Positions 18,518-26,168 of a stretch of 64,000 nt of DNA are shown in pieces (the stretch's first letter is position 1; each line of letters opens with the position of its first letter). The stretch comes from CAVQEG01 sp963711465 (GTDB lineage Bacteria; Bacteroidota; Ignavibacteria; OLB7). A model generated the notes under the pieces. It searched no databases. It was not told the DNA's origin and saw nothing but the letters and a program-made list of their open reading frames with translations. The stretch covers positions 1,612,001-1,676,000 of the forward strand of contig CAVQEG010000001.1 in assembly GCA_963711465.1 (NCBI GenBank), in the 5' to 3' direction. Made by a program: the position numbers and the translations under genes.

Positions 18518-19780
18518 TCAGTACTCCTCGGTCTTCACCCTGTCGATGTCCGCGCCGAGCGCCGAGAGCTTTCGCTCGAGCGATTCGTAGCCGCGATCGA
18601 GGTGGTAGACGCGCAGGACGCTCGTCTCGCCGTCGGCGACCAGACCCACGAGCACCATTGCCACCGACGCGCGGAGGTCTGTGCTCATCACCGTCGCACC
18701 GGTCAGCCCCGTGCGACCGCTGATGATCGCGTGGTTCTCGTTGAGCTGAATGTCGCACCCGAGCCGCGCCAGTTCCGGGATGTGTGTGAACCGATCCTTG
18801 TAGATGGCGTCTACCACATGACTCGAGCCATCGGCCACGGACATCAACGCTGTCCACTGTGCCTGCATGTCCGTCGGAAAGCCGGGATAGACCGACGTCG
18901 TGACGCTCACCGGTGCGATGCGTTCCGGGGCGGTGATCATGATTTCATCGGCGCGAACGTCGAGTTCGCAGCCTGCTTCCTCGAGCCGATCGAGGACGAC
19001 CGCGAGGTGGTACGGGTTGGTGCGTTTCAGTGTAGCACGGCCGCCGGTCATCGCTACGGCGGCCAGCAGCGTTCCGGTTTCGATCCGATCGGGGATCGTC
19101 TCCTCGTCCGCCGGCTTCAATTCCGAGACGCCCTCGATGGTGATGGTACTGGTGCCGAGCCCCTCGATCTGTGCGCCCATCTTCTGAAGAAACCGTCCGG
19201 CGGCGGTCACCTCAGGTTCCATCGCTGCATTGGTGATCACCGTGCGGCCATCGGCGAGCGTAGCGGCCGCCATGAGATTGAACGTGGCACCGACGGAGGC
19301 GAAATCGAACGAGATGGTCGCGCCCTTCAGCCGGGTGGCACGCGCAACGATGTAGCCCTGATCGATCTCGATTTCCGCACCGAGCCGCTGCAGTCCTTTC
19401 AGGTGGAAGTCGACCGGTCGTGGTCCCCAGGCACAACCTCCCGGCAGAGAAACGCGGGCGTATCCGTAGCGTGCCACCAGTGGCCCGAGCACGTGAATCG
19501 ACGCGCGCATCCTGCGGACGTGCTCATAGGGCGCCTCCTGCGTCTCGATGTTCGACGTGTCGAGAAACAGCTCGTTGTCATTGAGTTCGGCGAACGCGCC
19601 CATCGAGCGCAGCAGCCGCGACATCGACCAGACGTCTCGGATGTTCGGAGTGTTGAAGAGGCGGTAGACGCCCGGCGCGAGGAGCGCCGCCGGCATCAGC
19701 TCCAGCGTCGCGTTCTTCGCTCCGGAGATCGATACGGTGCCATTGAGAGGGCGGCCCCCTCGTATCACGAATTTGTCCAT
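18518..19780 (-). CDS. murA: UDP-N-acetylglucosamine 1-carboxyvinyltransferase
   Basis: 420 residues, matching MurA; ATG 19780 (MDKFVIRGGRPLNG) was chosen because upstream codons in frame do not fit the family. MurA adds enolpyruvate from PEP to UDP-GlcNAc, the first committed step of peptidoglycan synthesis, in the cytoplasm. The N-terminal KN motif (SGAKNATL) is present. The loop cysteine that fosfomycin alkylates is at residue 116 (SLPGGCAWGPRP). Repeated EPSP-synthase-type segments run through the protein. The upstream gene encodes a lipoprotein and is separated by a strong terminator hairpin; the EnvC-like gene lies downstream. Confidence 0.97.
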   Translation of the reverse strand: MDKFVIRGGRPLNGTVSISGAKNATLELMPAALLAPGVYRLFNTPNIRDVWSMSRLLRSMGAFAELNDNELFLDTSNIETQEAPYEHVRRMRASIHVLGPLVARYGYARVSLPGGCAWGPRPVDFHLKGLQRLGAEIEIDQGYIVARATRLKGATISFDFASVGATFNLMAAATLADGRTVITNAAMEPEVTAAGRFLQKMGAQIEGLGTSTITIEGVSELKPADEETIPDRIETGTLLAAVAMTGGRATLKRTNPYHLAVVLDRLEEAGCELDVRADEIMITAPERIAPVSVTTSVYPGFPTDMQAQWTALMSVADGSSHVVDAIYKDRFTHIPELARLGCDIQLNENHAIISGRTGLTGATVMSTDLRASVAMVLVGLVADGETSVLRVYHLDRGYESLERKLSALGADIDRVKTEEY

Positions 19781-19895
19781 AGCCCCACAATTTAACGCGG
19801 CACGACCACCCCGGCCGGCCGGACAAGAGCAAATACCCTCGGACGTACGAACCGTTACCGACATCGACGGTCTCACTGCCGCCGCCGCAACGCGC

Positions 19896-19931
19896 GACGG
19901 CCCGGGCGGAAGAATCACCGCCCGGGCCGTC
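19896..19931 (-). terminator. Strong hairpin between lipoprotein gene and murA
   Basis: A perfect 14-bp inverted repeat (GACGGCCCGGGCGG / CCGCCCGGGCCGTC) with an 8-base loop lies 32 bases beyond the stop of the 19963-20703 gene on the minus strand. There is no T-tract. It probably ends or processes that transcript before murA. Confidence 0.6.
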
Positions 19932-19962
19932 GTGTCGTATGGCTCGTGGAAGTCGCCGTCGT

Positions 19963-20703
19963 CTACGGTCCGGTAAGGACTCCCGGCGCCGCACCCGGAG
20001 GCACGACGATGTGTCCCTGCTCACCGTGATCGGTCGGCGGTCCGCCGGCGACGTCCAATCCATGCATCATCGTCTCGATGCGCAGCACCTGGCCCTCGAA
20101 CGGATGCGGCTGCTGGTCGCGCGCGAGCTCCAGCGATATGGAGAAGATCGGATGAATGCGGGCGACGCGGTCCTCGGCGCTCATTTTCGGAAGATCGGCG
20201 ATGTATCGGTCGATCTCCTTGGCGAGCATCTGGCGCGTGCGGCTGTCGAGCATGTGCGCGTCATCCTTGTAGCCGGCCAGCTTCTGAACGTCGGTACGGA
20301 ACTGATCGATCTCACCCGAGATCGGCTTGCGATCGGTTACCAGGAGGTAGATGGACTCGAGCTCGTTGTAGTACGTGTCGAATTCCTTCCAGCCGGTGGG
20401 CGTCGCCTCCGGAACGTCGTCGAGCATCTCCTTCGGCGTGAGCAGATGCCGACTGGCAGGCGCTGCGTTCGACGCACCGTCCTGTCCGGCTGGCAGTGAT
20501 TGCGATGCCGGTTCGGCAACCTGCGACGTCGTCGGCGCGTCCGAGCTGGCGGTCGTCTGCGGTACGTCATCGGACACGTCGGCGTCACCGCAACCACTCA
20601 GGTATCCGGCGGCAAGAATCGCTGCGGCCGGCAGCAGGCAGCTCACGGTGCGCATCAACCGACGTGCCGGGCGATACGCGCTGTTCGGATTATTGGTCTG
20701 CAT
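19963..20703 (-). CDS. Predicted lipoprotein of unknown function
   Basis: 246 residues; GGAG lies shortly before ATG 20703. A basic N-terminus and hydrophobic segment end in the lipobox LSGC, so it is predicted to be diacylated and membrane-anchored. A Thr/Ser/Asp/Ala-rich linker (~45-80) precedes a mostly helical, charged domain (~85-246; LTPKEMLDDVPEA, FDTYYNELESIYLL, FRTDVQKLAGYKDDAHML). No family is recognised. It is transcribed toward murA but separated by a terminator-like hairpin. Confidence 0.75.
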   Translation of the reverse strand: MQTNNPNSAYRPARRLMRTVSCLLPAAAILAAGYLSGCGDADVSDDVPQTTASSDAPTTSQVAEPASQSLPAGQDGASNAAPASRHLLTPKEMLDDVPEATPTGWKEFDTYYNELESIYLLVTDRKPISGEIDQFRTDVQKLAGYKDDAHMLDSRTRQMLAKEIDRYIADLPKMSAEDRVARIHPIFSISLELARDQQPHPFEGQVLRIETMMHGLDVAGGPPTDHGEQGHIVVPPGAAPGVLTGP

Positions 20704-21164
20704 GGCACTCCACTTGTTCTGGTTGGTATCCGGTCGGACCGCCCTCCCGGCGGTCTGGCGCGTCGGAACAGATTCAAAGAATACGAAAGTAATACCCTTG
20801 CGACGAGTCGTTCCGCCGGATACGGAGGGGGAAGTCCACGGTAGTGCTCACCCCGCCGCCCGCGCCGGTTAATCCCCCGGCAGTCGTCGCTGTCTCACGC
20901 ACTCGGAAGTCACCGGAGTCCATCCGGCATCACCTTCCATGTTCAGTCTGTCCGCGTGATTCGAGGTCTTCACGCAGACAAACAAGCGGTGGTACCGACA
21001 CCACGTGTCCTAACCAATGGCCTGTCCGCATCGTTGTCTCGGTTCAGGCTGTTGCCCGTGTACCGCAGCGTCGATCAAGGCACGATCGACCCGAGCCGTA
21101 GGTACACGGAAATGGGAACACTGCACGGACACCGAACAACACACCGTTCTACATGAGGAAGGAT
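20704..21164. other. Divergent intergenic region, about 460 bases
   Basis: The region separates two divergent lipoprotein genes. It holds no convincing gene. A plus-strand TACCCTTG (20793-20800) and a minus-strand TATTCTTTG (20783-20775) are weak -7-like elements facing the two genes. Base composition is slightly less GC-rich than the surrounding genes around 20770-20800. Confidence 0.35.
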
Positions 21165-22373
21165 ATGTTATCCAGGAGATTCGTGCGTCCCGCTGGCACC
21201 GTTGGCGCGATGCTGCTCTTCGCAGCGCTGATGATTGCGGGATGCTCCGACGCCACAGGACCGGACACCGATCCGCTCAACGTCGACAACACGACGGCCG
21301 TGAGCGATCCGATTCCGAATTCCGAAGCGGATTCGGTCCGTGCCAATGTCGAAGCCAATCAGAACGACACCATCACCGTCGGGATCGACTCGGTCATCAA
21401 CATCGTGCTCGGTGAGTTCCCGGACGGCGAAGTGATGGGCCTCCGGCTCGACTTCGACCGAGACACCGTCAACTACGAGGTGGTGGTCCGCTCGGGCAAC
21501 ACCGTCTGGCTCGTGACGGTCGATCCGAAATCCGGGAAGGTCATCGACCGCCATCCGATCGACAACTACAACTACTCGCAGATCATCATCGTGCGCATCA
21601 TCCACGATGTGCACATCAAGGTCCACGACGCTCGTGAGCGCGCCAAGAAGAAGGTGAAGGGCGATGTGGTCGAAGTGAATTTCGAGGAGATAGACGGCGC
21701 GCCGACCTACGTGATCGTGATCCTCACCGGCGGCAACCGCTACGTCACGGTCTACATCGATGCCCGTGACGGCAGCTACCGCGACGTACGGGACGACTGT
21801 GACGACGACGGCGACACGACCGGTGATCATCACGAACACCATCACGGACGCGGGCACTACCGTCACGGAAACGGCTACGGATACGGCCACCGCTGGCACT
21901 GCGGTCACGACAATGGCGGCGGCGACACGACGCACGTTCGCATTGGTCTCGACTCGGTCCGCACGATCGTCACCGGATATGCAGACAGTCTCGTGGTCGA
22001 TACGATCACTGCCGACGTCCGGGCGATCGATACGGTCTACTACCAGGTGCAGCTCAGCCGCGACTCGAGCATCTTCCACGTGACGCTCGATGCGTTCACC
22101 GGCCAGCTCGTGATGGCCTCGCAGGACACGGGCGACTTCACGCTCGAATTCCAGCCAACCAACGTCAGAGGCGGCGACACACTGGTGGCGCTGAGCGTTG
22201 CGCGCACGGCGGCACTGGCCAACTACGCCGGAACCATCACCAGGTGGCAGCTCGCTTACAGTGACGCGGATTCGGCGTGGGTCTACACCTTCACCGTCGA
22301 TGGCAGTTCCGGCGGTGCGACCAAGCAGGTGCTCGTCAACGCTTCAACGGGCGTCTTCATGCGCCTGGAGTAG
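21165..22373 (+). CDS. PepSY-like lipoprotein with histidine-rich insert
   Basis: 402 residues. ATG 21165 is preferred to ATG 21153 because GAGG lies six bases upstream of it. The signal ends in the lipobox MIAGC (C27). Three PepSY-like modules follow (~75-130, ~140-205, ~258-400), each with a pattern such as VNYEVVVRSGNTVWLVTVDPKSGKV split over the module, YVTVYIDARDGSY and FHVTLDAFTGQLV. Between the second and third lies a low-complexity stretch (~205-255) with many Asp, then HHEHHHGRGHYRHGNGYG and HRWHCGH, a likely metal-binding insert. PepSY domains commonly inhibit peptidases or sense periplasmic ligands. The role here is unknown; a rho-independent terminator follows the gene. Confidence 0.8.
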   Translation: MLSRRFVRPAGTVGAMLLFAALMIAGCSDATGPDTDPLNVDNTTAVSDPIPNSEADSVRANVEANQNDTITVGIDSVINIVLGEFPDGEVMGLRLDFDRDTVNYEVVVRSGNTVWLVTVDPKSGKVIDRHPIDNYNYSQIIIVRIIHDVHIKVHDARERAKKKVKGDVVEVNFEEIDGAPTYVIVILTGGNRYVTVYIDARDGSYRDVRDDCDDDGDTTGDHHEHHHGRGHYRHGNGYGYGHRWHCGHDNGGGDTTHVRIGLDSVRTIVTGYADSLVVDTITADVRAIDTVYYQVQLSRDSSIFHVTLDAFTGQLVMASQDTGDFTLEFQPTNVRGGDTLVALSVARTAALANYAGTITRWQLAYSDADSAWVYTFTVDGSSGGATKQVLVNASTGVFMRLE

Positions 22374-22487
22374 CGTCGCACCGAAGCTCTGTCATGGGAG
22401 GTCAGGCCGGCCGCGCCGACGCTGCGTCCCGGCACGGCAGCTTTGCGGCAGGGACTCCGTGTCCCGGGCCGGCCCCCAGCAACAGGA

Positions 22488-22521
22488 GTCACCCCGTCAC
22501 CGCGGGGTGACTTTTGTTTTT
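22488..22521 (+). terminator. Rho-independent terminator after the PepSY lipoprotein gene
   Basis: A 9-bp perfect stem (GTCACCCCG / CGGGGTGAC) with a 6-base loop is followed directly by TTTTGTTTTT. It lies 115 bases beyond the lipoprotein stop, inside the 307-base gap before psd, where nothing else is supported. Confidence 0.9.
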
Positions 22522-22680
22522 CGAACACGGCTCCGTCACCGACCGAACGGTGGCGGAGCCGCTTGCCATACGGGTCGCCGGATGGCGTTACAGCGGCTTC
22601 GGCGCTGCAATCACGAAGGTCGATGGCGCACCGATTGCACTCACATTTCGTAGTATTGCCTATTTCCGTACGCCTGCCCA

Positions 22681-23343
22681 ATGAGACTCACCAGATACGG
22701 CCGCGACGTCATCGTCATTACGCTCCTGATCGCGGTCGTACTGCTCGTCGCCGGAGTGTTCCTGGCGCCGGTCATCGCCAAAGTCCTGCTGATTGCCCTC
22801 GGGCTGTTCCTCGCGGTGTTCACCCTCTACTTCTTCCGTGATCCGCCGCGGTCGCTGCCCGAGCACGCCGATGCCGGAGACATCGTGATCTCGCCGGCCG
22901 ACGGACGCGTCTTTCTGGTGCGCGAGATCGACGAGCCGGAGTTCGTCGACGGACCCGCCACGCAGATCGCAATCTTTCTCTCGCCGCTCGACGTGCATGT
23001 CAACCGCATTCCGATCAGCGGCCGGGTGGAGCTCGTCAGCTACCACCGTGGAGCGTTTGCGGCCGCGTTCAAGGAGAAGTCGGAGCTCAACGAACAGACG
23101 CACATCGGCATCTCCAGCGGTCGCATCCGACTGCTGATGAAGCAGATCGCCGGTTCGATCGCTCGCAGAATCGTGTACGAACTCAAGGAAGGCGACGACG
23201 TCGTCATCGGCGAGCCGTTCGGAATGATCAAGTTCGGAAGCCGGACTGACGTCATCGTCCCGAGCGGAATGCAGATCGACGTCCGCGAGGGAGACCGTGT
23301 CGTCGGCGGCGTCACGGTCCTGTGTCACATTCCCACCGATTGA
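22681..23343 (+). CDS. psd: Phosphatidylserine decarboxylase proenzyme, short type
   Basis: 220 residues, typical of the short archaeal-type/PSD-A family. Two N-terminal membrane segments (~10-30 and ~33-52) precede the catalytic domain. The conserved FRDPPR, SPADG (D73), SPLDVHVNR (H106) and KFGSRTDV are present; cleavage between G186 and S187 would generate the pyruvoyl cofactor. It makes phosphatidylethanolamine from phosphatidylserine at the inner membrane. The pssA gene immediately downstream supplies the substrate. Confidence 0.95.
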   Translation: MRLTRYGRDVIVITLLIAVVLLVAGVFLAPVIAKVLLIALGLFLAVFTLYFFRDPPRSLPEHADAGDIVISPADGRVFLVREIDEPEFVDGPATQIAIFLSPLDVHVNRIPISGRVELVSYHRGAFAAAFKEKSELNEQTHIGISSGRIRLLMKQIAGSIARRIVYELKEGDDVVIGEPFGMIKFGSRTDVIVPSGMQIDVREGDRVVGGVTVLCHIPTD

Positions 23344-23419
23344 GCGACTCCGATCGGGTTCGGCCGCATCGAAACCCGTAATCGCGATCGCGTCCATAAC
23401 CGACAACGAGGGAGCATCC

Positions 23420-24190
23420 GTGCCGATACGGCTCACGCGTTCGGTCATTCCCAGTCTGTTCACGACGGCCAACCTCTTCAGCGGCTTCTACGCGATCGTA
23501 AAGGCCTCCGAGGGGGATTTCACCATGGCGGTGTGGCTGATCATCCTCGGCGGGATCTTCGACGGTCTCGACGGCGCGATGGCGCGGCTGACGCGGTCGA
23601 GTTCGGAGTTCGGCGTCGAACTCGATTCCCTGGCCGATGTGGTGACCTTCGGTGCGGCGCCCTCGTTCATTCTCTGGGCAGCGTTCTTCAGTCGTTGGGA
23701 CACGATCGGCGTGCTCATCGCAGCGCTGCCGGCCATCTGCGGCGCTCTTCGCCTGGCGCGCTTCAATGTTCAGCTGGTCGGATACGACAAGGAGTACTTT
23801 CTCGGTCTGCCCATCCCATCGGCCGCGCTGACGGTGATCAGCTACCTGGTCTTTTTCCATCTGCCCGCCGATTCATTCGTCGCACCGTCGCTGAAGCCGG
23901 CGCTGCTGACGACGATCACGGTGATCGGGGCCCTGCTGATGGTCTCGACGGTCCGCTACGACACGCTGCCCGCATTTTCCCCGGCAGGCTTCCGACGCGA
24001 TCCGCTCAAGTTCGCTGTGCTCATCATCGCCATCGCGCTGGCACTCGTCACGCGTGGCGCCTCGATCTTCCCGAGTATGGCCGTGTACCTGCTCTACGGT
24101 ATCGGTCGCCAGCTGTTCGACTTGGCCCGGCGCGTCGAGACTGATGGCGACACGATCGAGGAGGACGAGTCGACTCCGTTCGATCTGTAG
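23420..24190 (+). CDS. pssA: CDP-diacylglycerol-serine O-phosphatidyltransferase
   Basis: 256 residues from GTG 23420, preceded by GGAG at five bases; longer in-frame starts would overlap psd and add a leader unlike the family. The CDP-alcohol phosphotransferase motif DG-x2-DGxxAR-x8-G-x3-D-x3-D is seen (DGLDGAMARLTRSS, then GVELDSLAD). Around six to eight transmembrane segments follow. It transfers phosphatidyl groups from CDP-DAG to serine, giving the substrate for the psd product. The two genes form a phosphatidylethanolamine pathway operon. Confidence 0.95.
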   Translation: MPIRLTRSVIPSLFTTANLFSGFYAIVKASEGDFTMAVWLIILGGIFDGLDGAMARLTRSSSEFGVELDSLADVVTFGAAPSFILWAAFFSRWDTIGVLIAALPAICGALRLARFNVQLVGYDKEYFLGLPIPSAALTVISYLVFFHLPADSFVAPSLKPALLTTITVIGALLMVSTVRYDTLPAFSPAGFRRDPLKFAVLIIAIALALVTRGASIFPSMAVYLLYGIGRQLFDLARRVETDGDTIEEDESTPFDL

Positions 24191-24299
24191 ACGCTGCGCG
24201 GAGGCGACACGAATTCTCTCACGTCGTGGTATTGCGGCGGGCTAACTTGCTGCTTTTCGCGTCGTTCCACGACGGGCATCAACAATCGCGATCCAGCCC

Positions 24300-24566
24300 A
24301 TGTTCAAGGCAGAAGTAGACATCATGCTCCGAGAGGCGATCCTCGACGTGCAGGGCAAGACGGTGCAGCACGCACTGCATTCGATCGGCTACGGGATGGC
24401 CGCGCATGTCCGCATCGGCAAGCATATCACGCTCGAGATCGATGTCGACACCCGTGAGGAGGCCGAGCGCGTCGCCCGCGAGATGGCCGAGCGCGTGTTG
24501 TCCAATCCTGTGATGGAGGACTTCGAGCTGACGGTCGAACCGCTTGCAGAGGAGGCGACGCGATGA
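24300..24566 (+). CDS. purS: Phosphoribosylformylglycinamidine synthase subunit PurS
   Basis: 88 residues, the expected PurS length. It begins MFKAEVDIMLREAILDVQGK, contains HSIGYG, and ends in a two-layer alpha/beta fold pattern. PurS bridges PurL and PurQ in the FGAR amidotransferase of purine synthesis. Its stop overlaps the purQ start by four bases (ATGA), indicating translational coupling. purL is not in the window. A -7-like TAACTTG occurs about 50 bases upstream (24243-24249). Confidence 0.95.
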   Translation: MFKAEVDIMLREAILDVQGKTVQHALHSIGYGMAAHVRIGKHITLEIDVDTREEAERVAREMAERVLSNPVMEDFELTVEPLAEEATR

Positions 24567-25279
24567 GGATCGGGGTGGTTGTATTTCCGGGATCCAACTG
24601 TGATCACGACGCCTACTGGGCGTTCAGTCACGAGCTGGGCGTCGAAACGGTGTTCCTGTTCCACAAGGAGACCGATCTGGCCGGTGTCGACGCGGTGGTG
24701 CTGCCGGGCGGGTTCAGCTACGGAGACTATCTCCGCGCGGGAGCAATCGCCCGCTTCTCTCCGATCATGAGTGAAGTCGTTCGCTTCGCCGAGTCGGGCG
24801 GCGCGGTGCTCGGCATCTGCAACGGGTTTCAGGTACTGTGTGAATCCGGTCTGCTGCCCGGGGCGCTGCTGCGCAACCGCGACCTTCGATTCGTCTCGCG
24901 CCACGTCTTCATCCGCACGACGAACAACCGGACGATGTTCACGTCGAGTCTCGATGACGGCCAGGTGCTGTCGATTCCCATCGCGCATGGTGAGGGGAAT
25001 TATCATGCCGACGAAGAGACGCTTCGGCAACTGCGGGAGGACAACCGGATCGTCTTTCAGTACTGTCGCGCCGATGGCACGGTCGATGAAGGTGCCAACC
25101 CGAACGGATCGCAATCGAACATAGCGGGGATCGTCAACTCCCGTGGCAACGTACTTGGAATGATGCCACACCCGGAGCGGGCCTGCTCTCCCCTCCTGGG
25201 AAGCGACGACGGTCGTGCAATCTTTGCCTCGCTCGTCGAATCGCTCGAGTCGGTCGCCAGTCACACACAACTCTCGTAA
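24563..25279 (+). CDS. purQ: Phosphoribosylformylglycinamidine synthase subunit PurQ (glutaminase)
   Basis: 238 residues. This is a class-I glutamine amidotransferase with nucleophile C86 in GICNGFQVL and the partner H203 and E205 in MPHPERA; GGFSYGDYLRAG is the family signature. It releases ammonia from glutamine for PurL. It overlaps purS by four bases. The tatA-like genes follow at 47 bases and may share the transcript. Confidence 0.97.
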   Translation: MRIGVVVFPGSNCDHDAYWAFSHELGVETVFLFHKETDLAGVDAVVLPGGFSYGDYLRAGAIARFSPIMSEVVRFAESGGAVLGICNGFQVLCESGLLPGALLRNRDLRFVSRHVFIRTTNNRTMFTSSLDDGQVLSIPIAHGEGNYHADEETLRQLREDNRIVFQYCRADGTVDEGANPNGSQSNIAGIVNSRGNVLGMMPHPERACSPLLGSDDGRAIFASLVESLESVASHTQLS

Positions 25280-25325
25280 TCGCCCGCACCGCGCGGACAC
25301 CAAATATCCACCGTGAGGTTCCCAG

Positions 25326-25622
25326 ATGTTCGGATCACTCGGCGCTCCGGAAATCATTCTCATTCTCGCCCTGCTCCTGCTCGTCTTCGGCGGCAAGAAG
25401 ATCCCCGAAATGATGCGCGGGCTCGGTACGGGTATGCGTGAGTTCAAGAAGGCCACCAATGGCTACGACGACGACGACGACGAACCGCGCCGCACCAACG
25501 CTCGACGCTCCGACGAGCAGCTCGCACCGAGCGATCGCCGCGAGGAGGCCCATCGCATCGAGGAGCATCGTATCGAGCAGCGTCGCATCGAGGAACGCGG
25601 ACACGATCGTGCCGATGTCTGA
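25326..25622 (+). CDS. tatA: Sec-independent translocase TatA-family protein
   Basis: 98 residues; GAGG lies seven bases upstream of the start. One N-terminal transmembrane helix (PEIILILALLLLVFGGKKIP) and the amphipathic helix with LG-x2-MREFKKA are classic TatA/E. The tail is unusual: a run of five Asp (GYDDDDDEPRR) followed by a charged segment with repeats of RIEE/RIEQ. TatA forms the pore for folded Tat substrates such as the Mo-oxidoreductase encoded at 41255. tatC is not in the window. Confidence 0.93.
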   Translation: MFGSLGAPEIILILALLLLVFGGKKIPEMMRGLGTGMREFKKATNGYDDDDDEPRRTNARRSDEQLAPSDRREEAHRIEEHRIEQRRIEERGHDRADV

Positions 25623-25662
25623 TTGCGCTTCGACAACCACTCTACGGTGAAGGAGGACGACC

Positions 25663-26139
25663 ATGTTTGATCTCGGCGGCGGCGAGCTGCTGCTGATACT
25701 CGTTTTCGTGCTGATCTTCTTCGGTCCGAAGAAGATCCCTTCGCTTGCCCAGAGCATGGGTAAGGGAATTCGGGAATTCAAACGGGCCCAACGGGAATTC
25801 GGTGAACAACTGAACATGGCCGTGCAGGAGGAGGAGCGCCGACAGCAGTCGTCAAAGCCCGAATCGCAGCCGCCCTCGCAGTCGGTCGCCCGCTCGTCGA
25901 GTTCATCCTCGACACCGGTGCCCCCCGGCGAGAACGACGCGGCCGCTGCAAATGACGCGCCCACTGAGAATGGCTCGACGGCTGAGAACGGCTCGACGGC
26001 ACCGTCGAAATCGGCATCGGGCGATCGACCCGATACTCATGCGGCCGATGCCGCACCGAAGCCCTCCGATCCGCGCGGCAACGCAGACGCCACATCCTCG
26101 GGCGCAGACACGACGCCCGATCCGTCCAGCCACACCTGA
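25663..26139 (+). CDS. TatA/TatB-like protein with long disordered tail
   Basis: 158 residues, longer than most TatA. The N-terminal helix (GELLLILVFVLIFFGPKKIP), the hinge FGPKKIPSLA and the amphipathic helix (MGKGIREFKRAQREFGEQL) identify the family. Residues ~70-158 are low complexity, rich in Ser, Pro, Ala, Asp and Glu. The paired TatA genes may act as TatA and TatB equivalents, but the FGPKK motif and lack of Glu-8 make the assignment of TatB uncertain. gatA starts 29 bases later. Confidence 0.9.
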   Translation: MFDLGGGELLLILVFVLIFFGPKKIPSLAQSMGKGIREFKRAQREFGEQLNMAVQEEERRQQSSKPESQPPSQSVARSSSSSSTPVPPGENDAAAANDAPTENGSTAENGSTAPSKSASGDRPDTHAADAAPKPSDPRGNADATSSGADTTPDPSSHT

Positions 26140-26168
26140 ATTACACGCGAAGACGAACCCGAAGCCAC

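Noticed and set aside
18428..19795. 455-residue plus-strand open frame
   Set aside because: It lies opposite murA, which has full catalytic motifs and the correct length.
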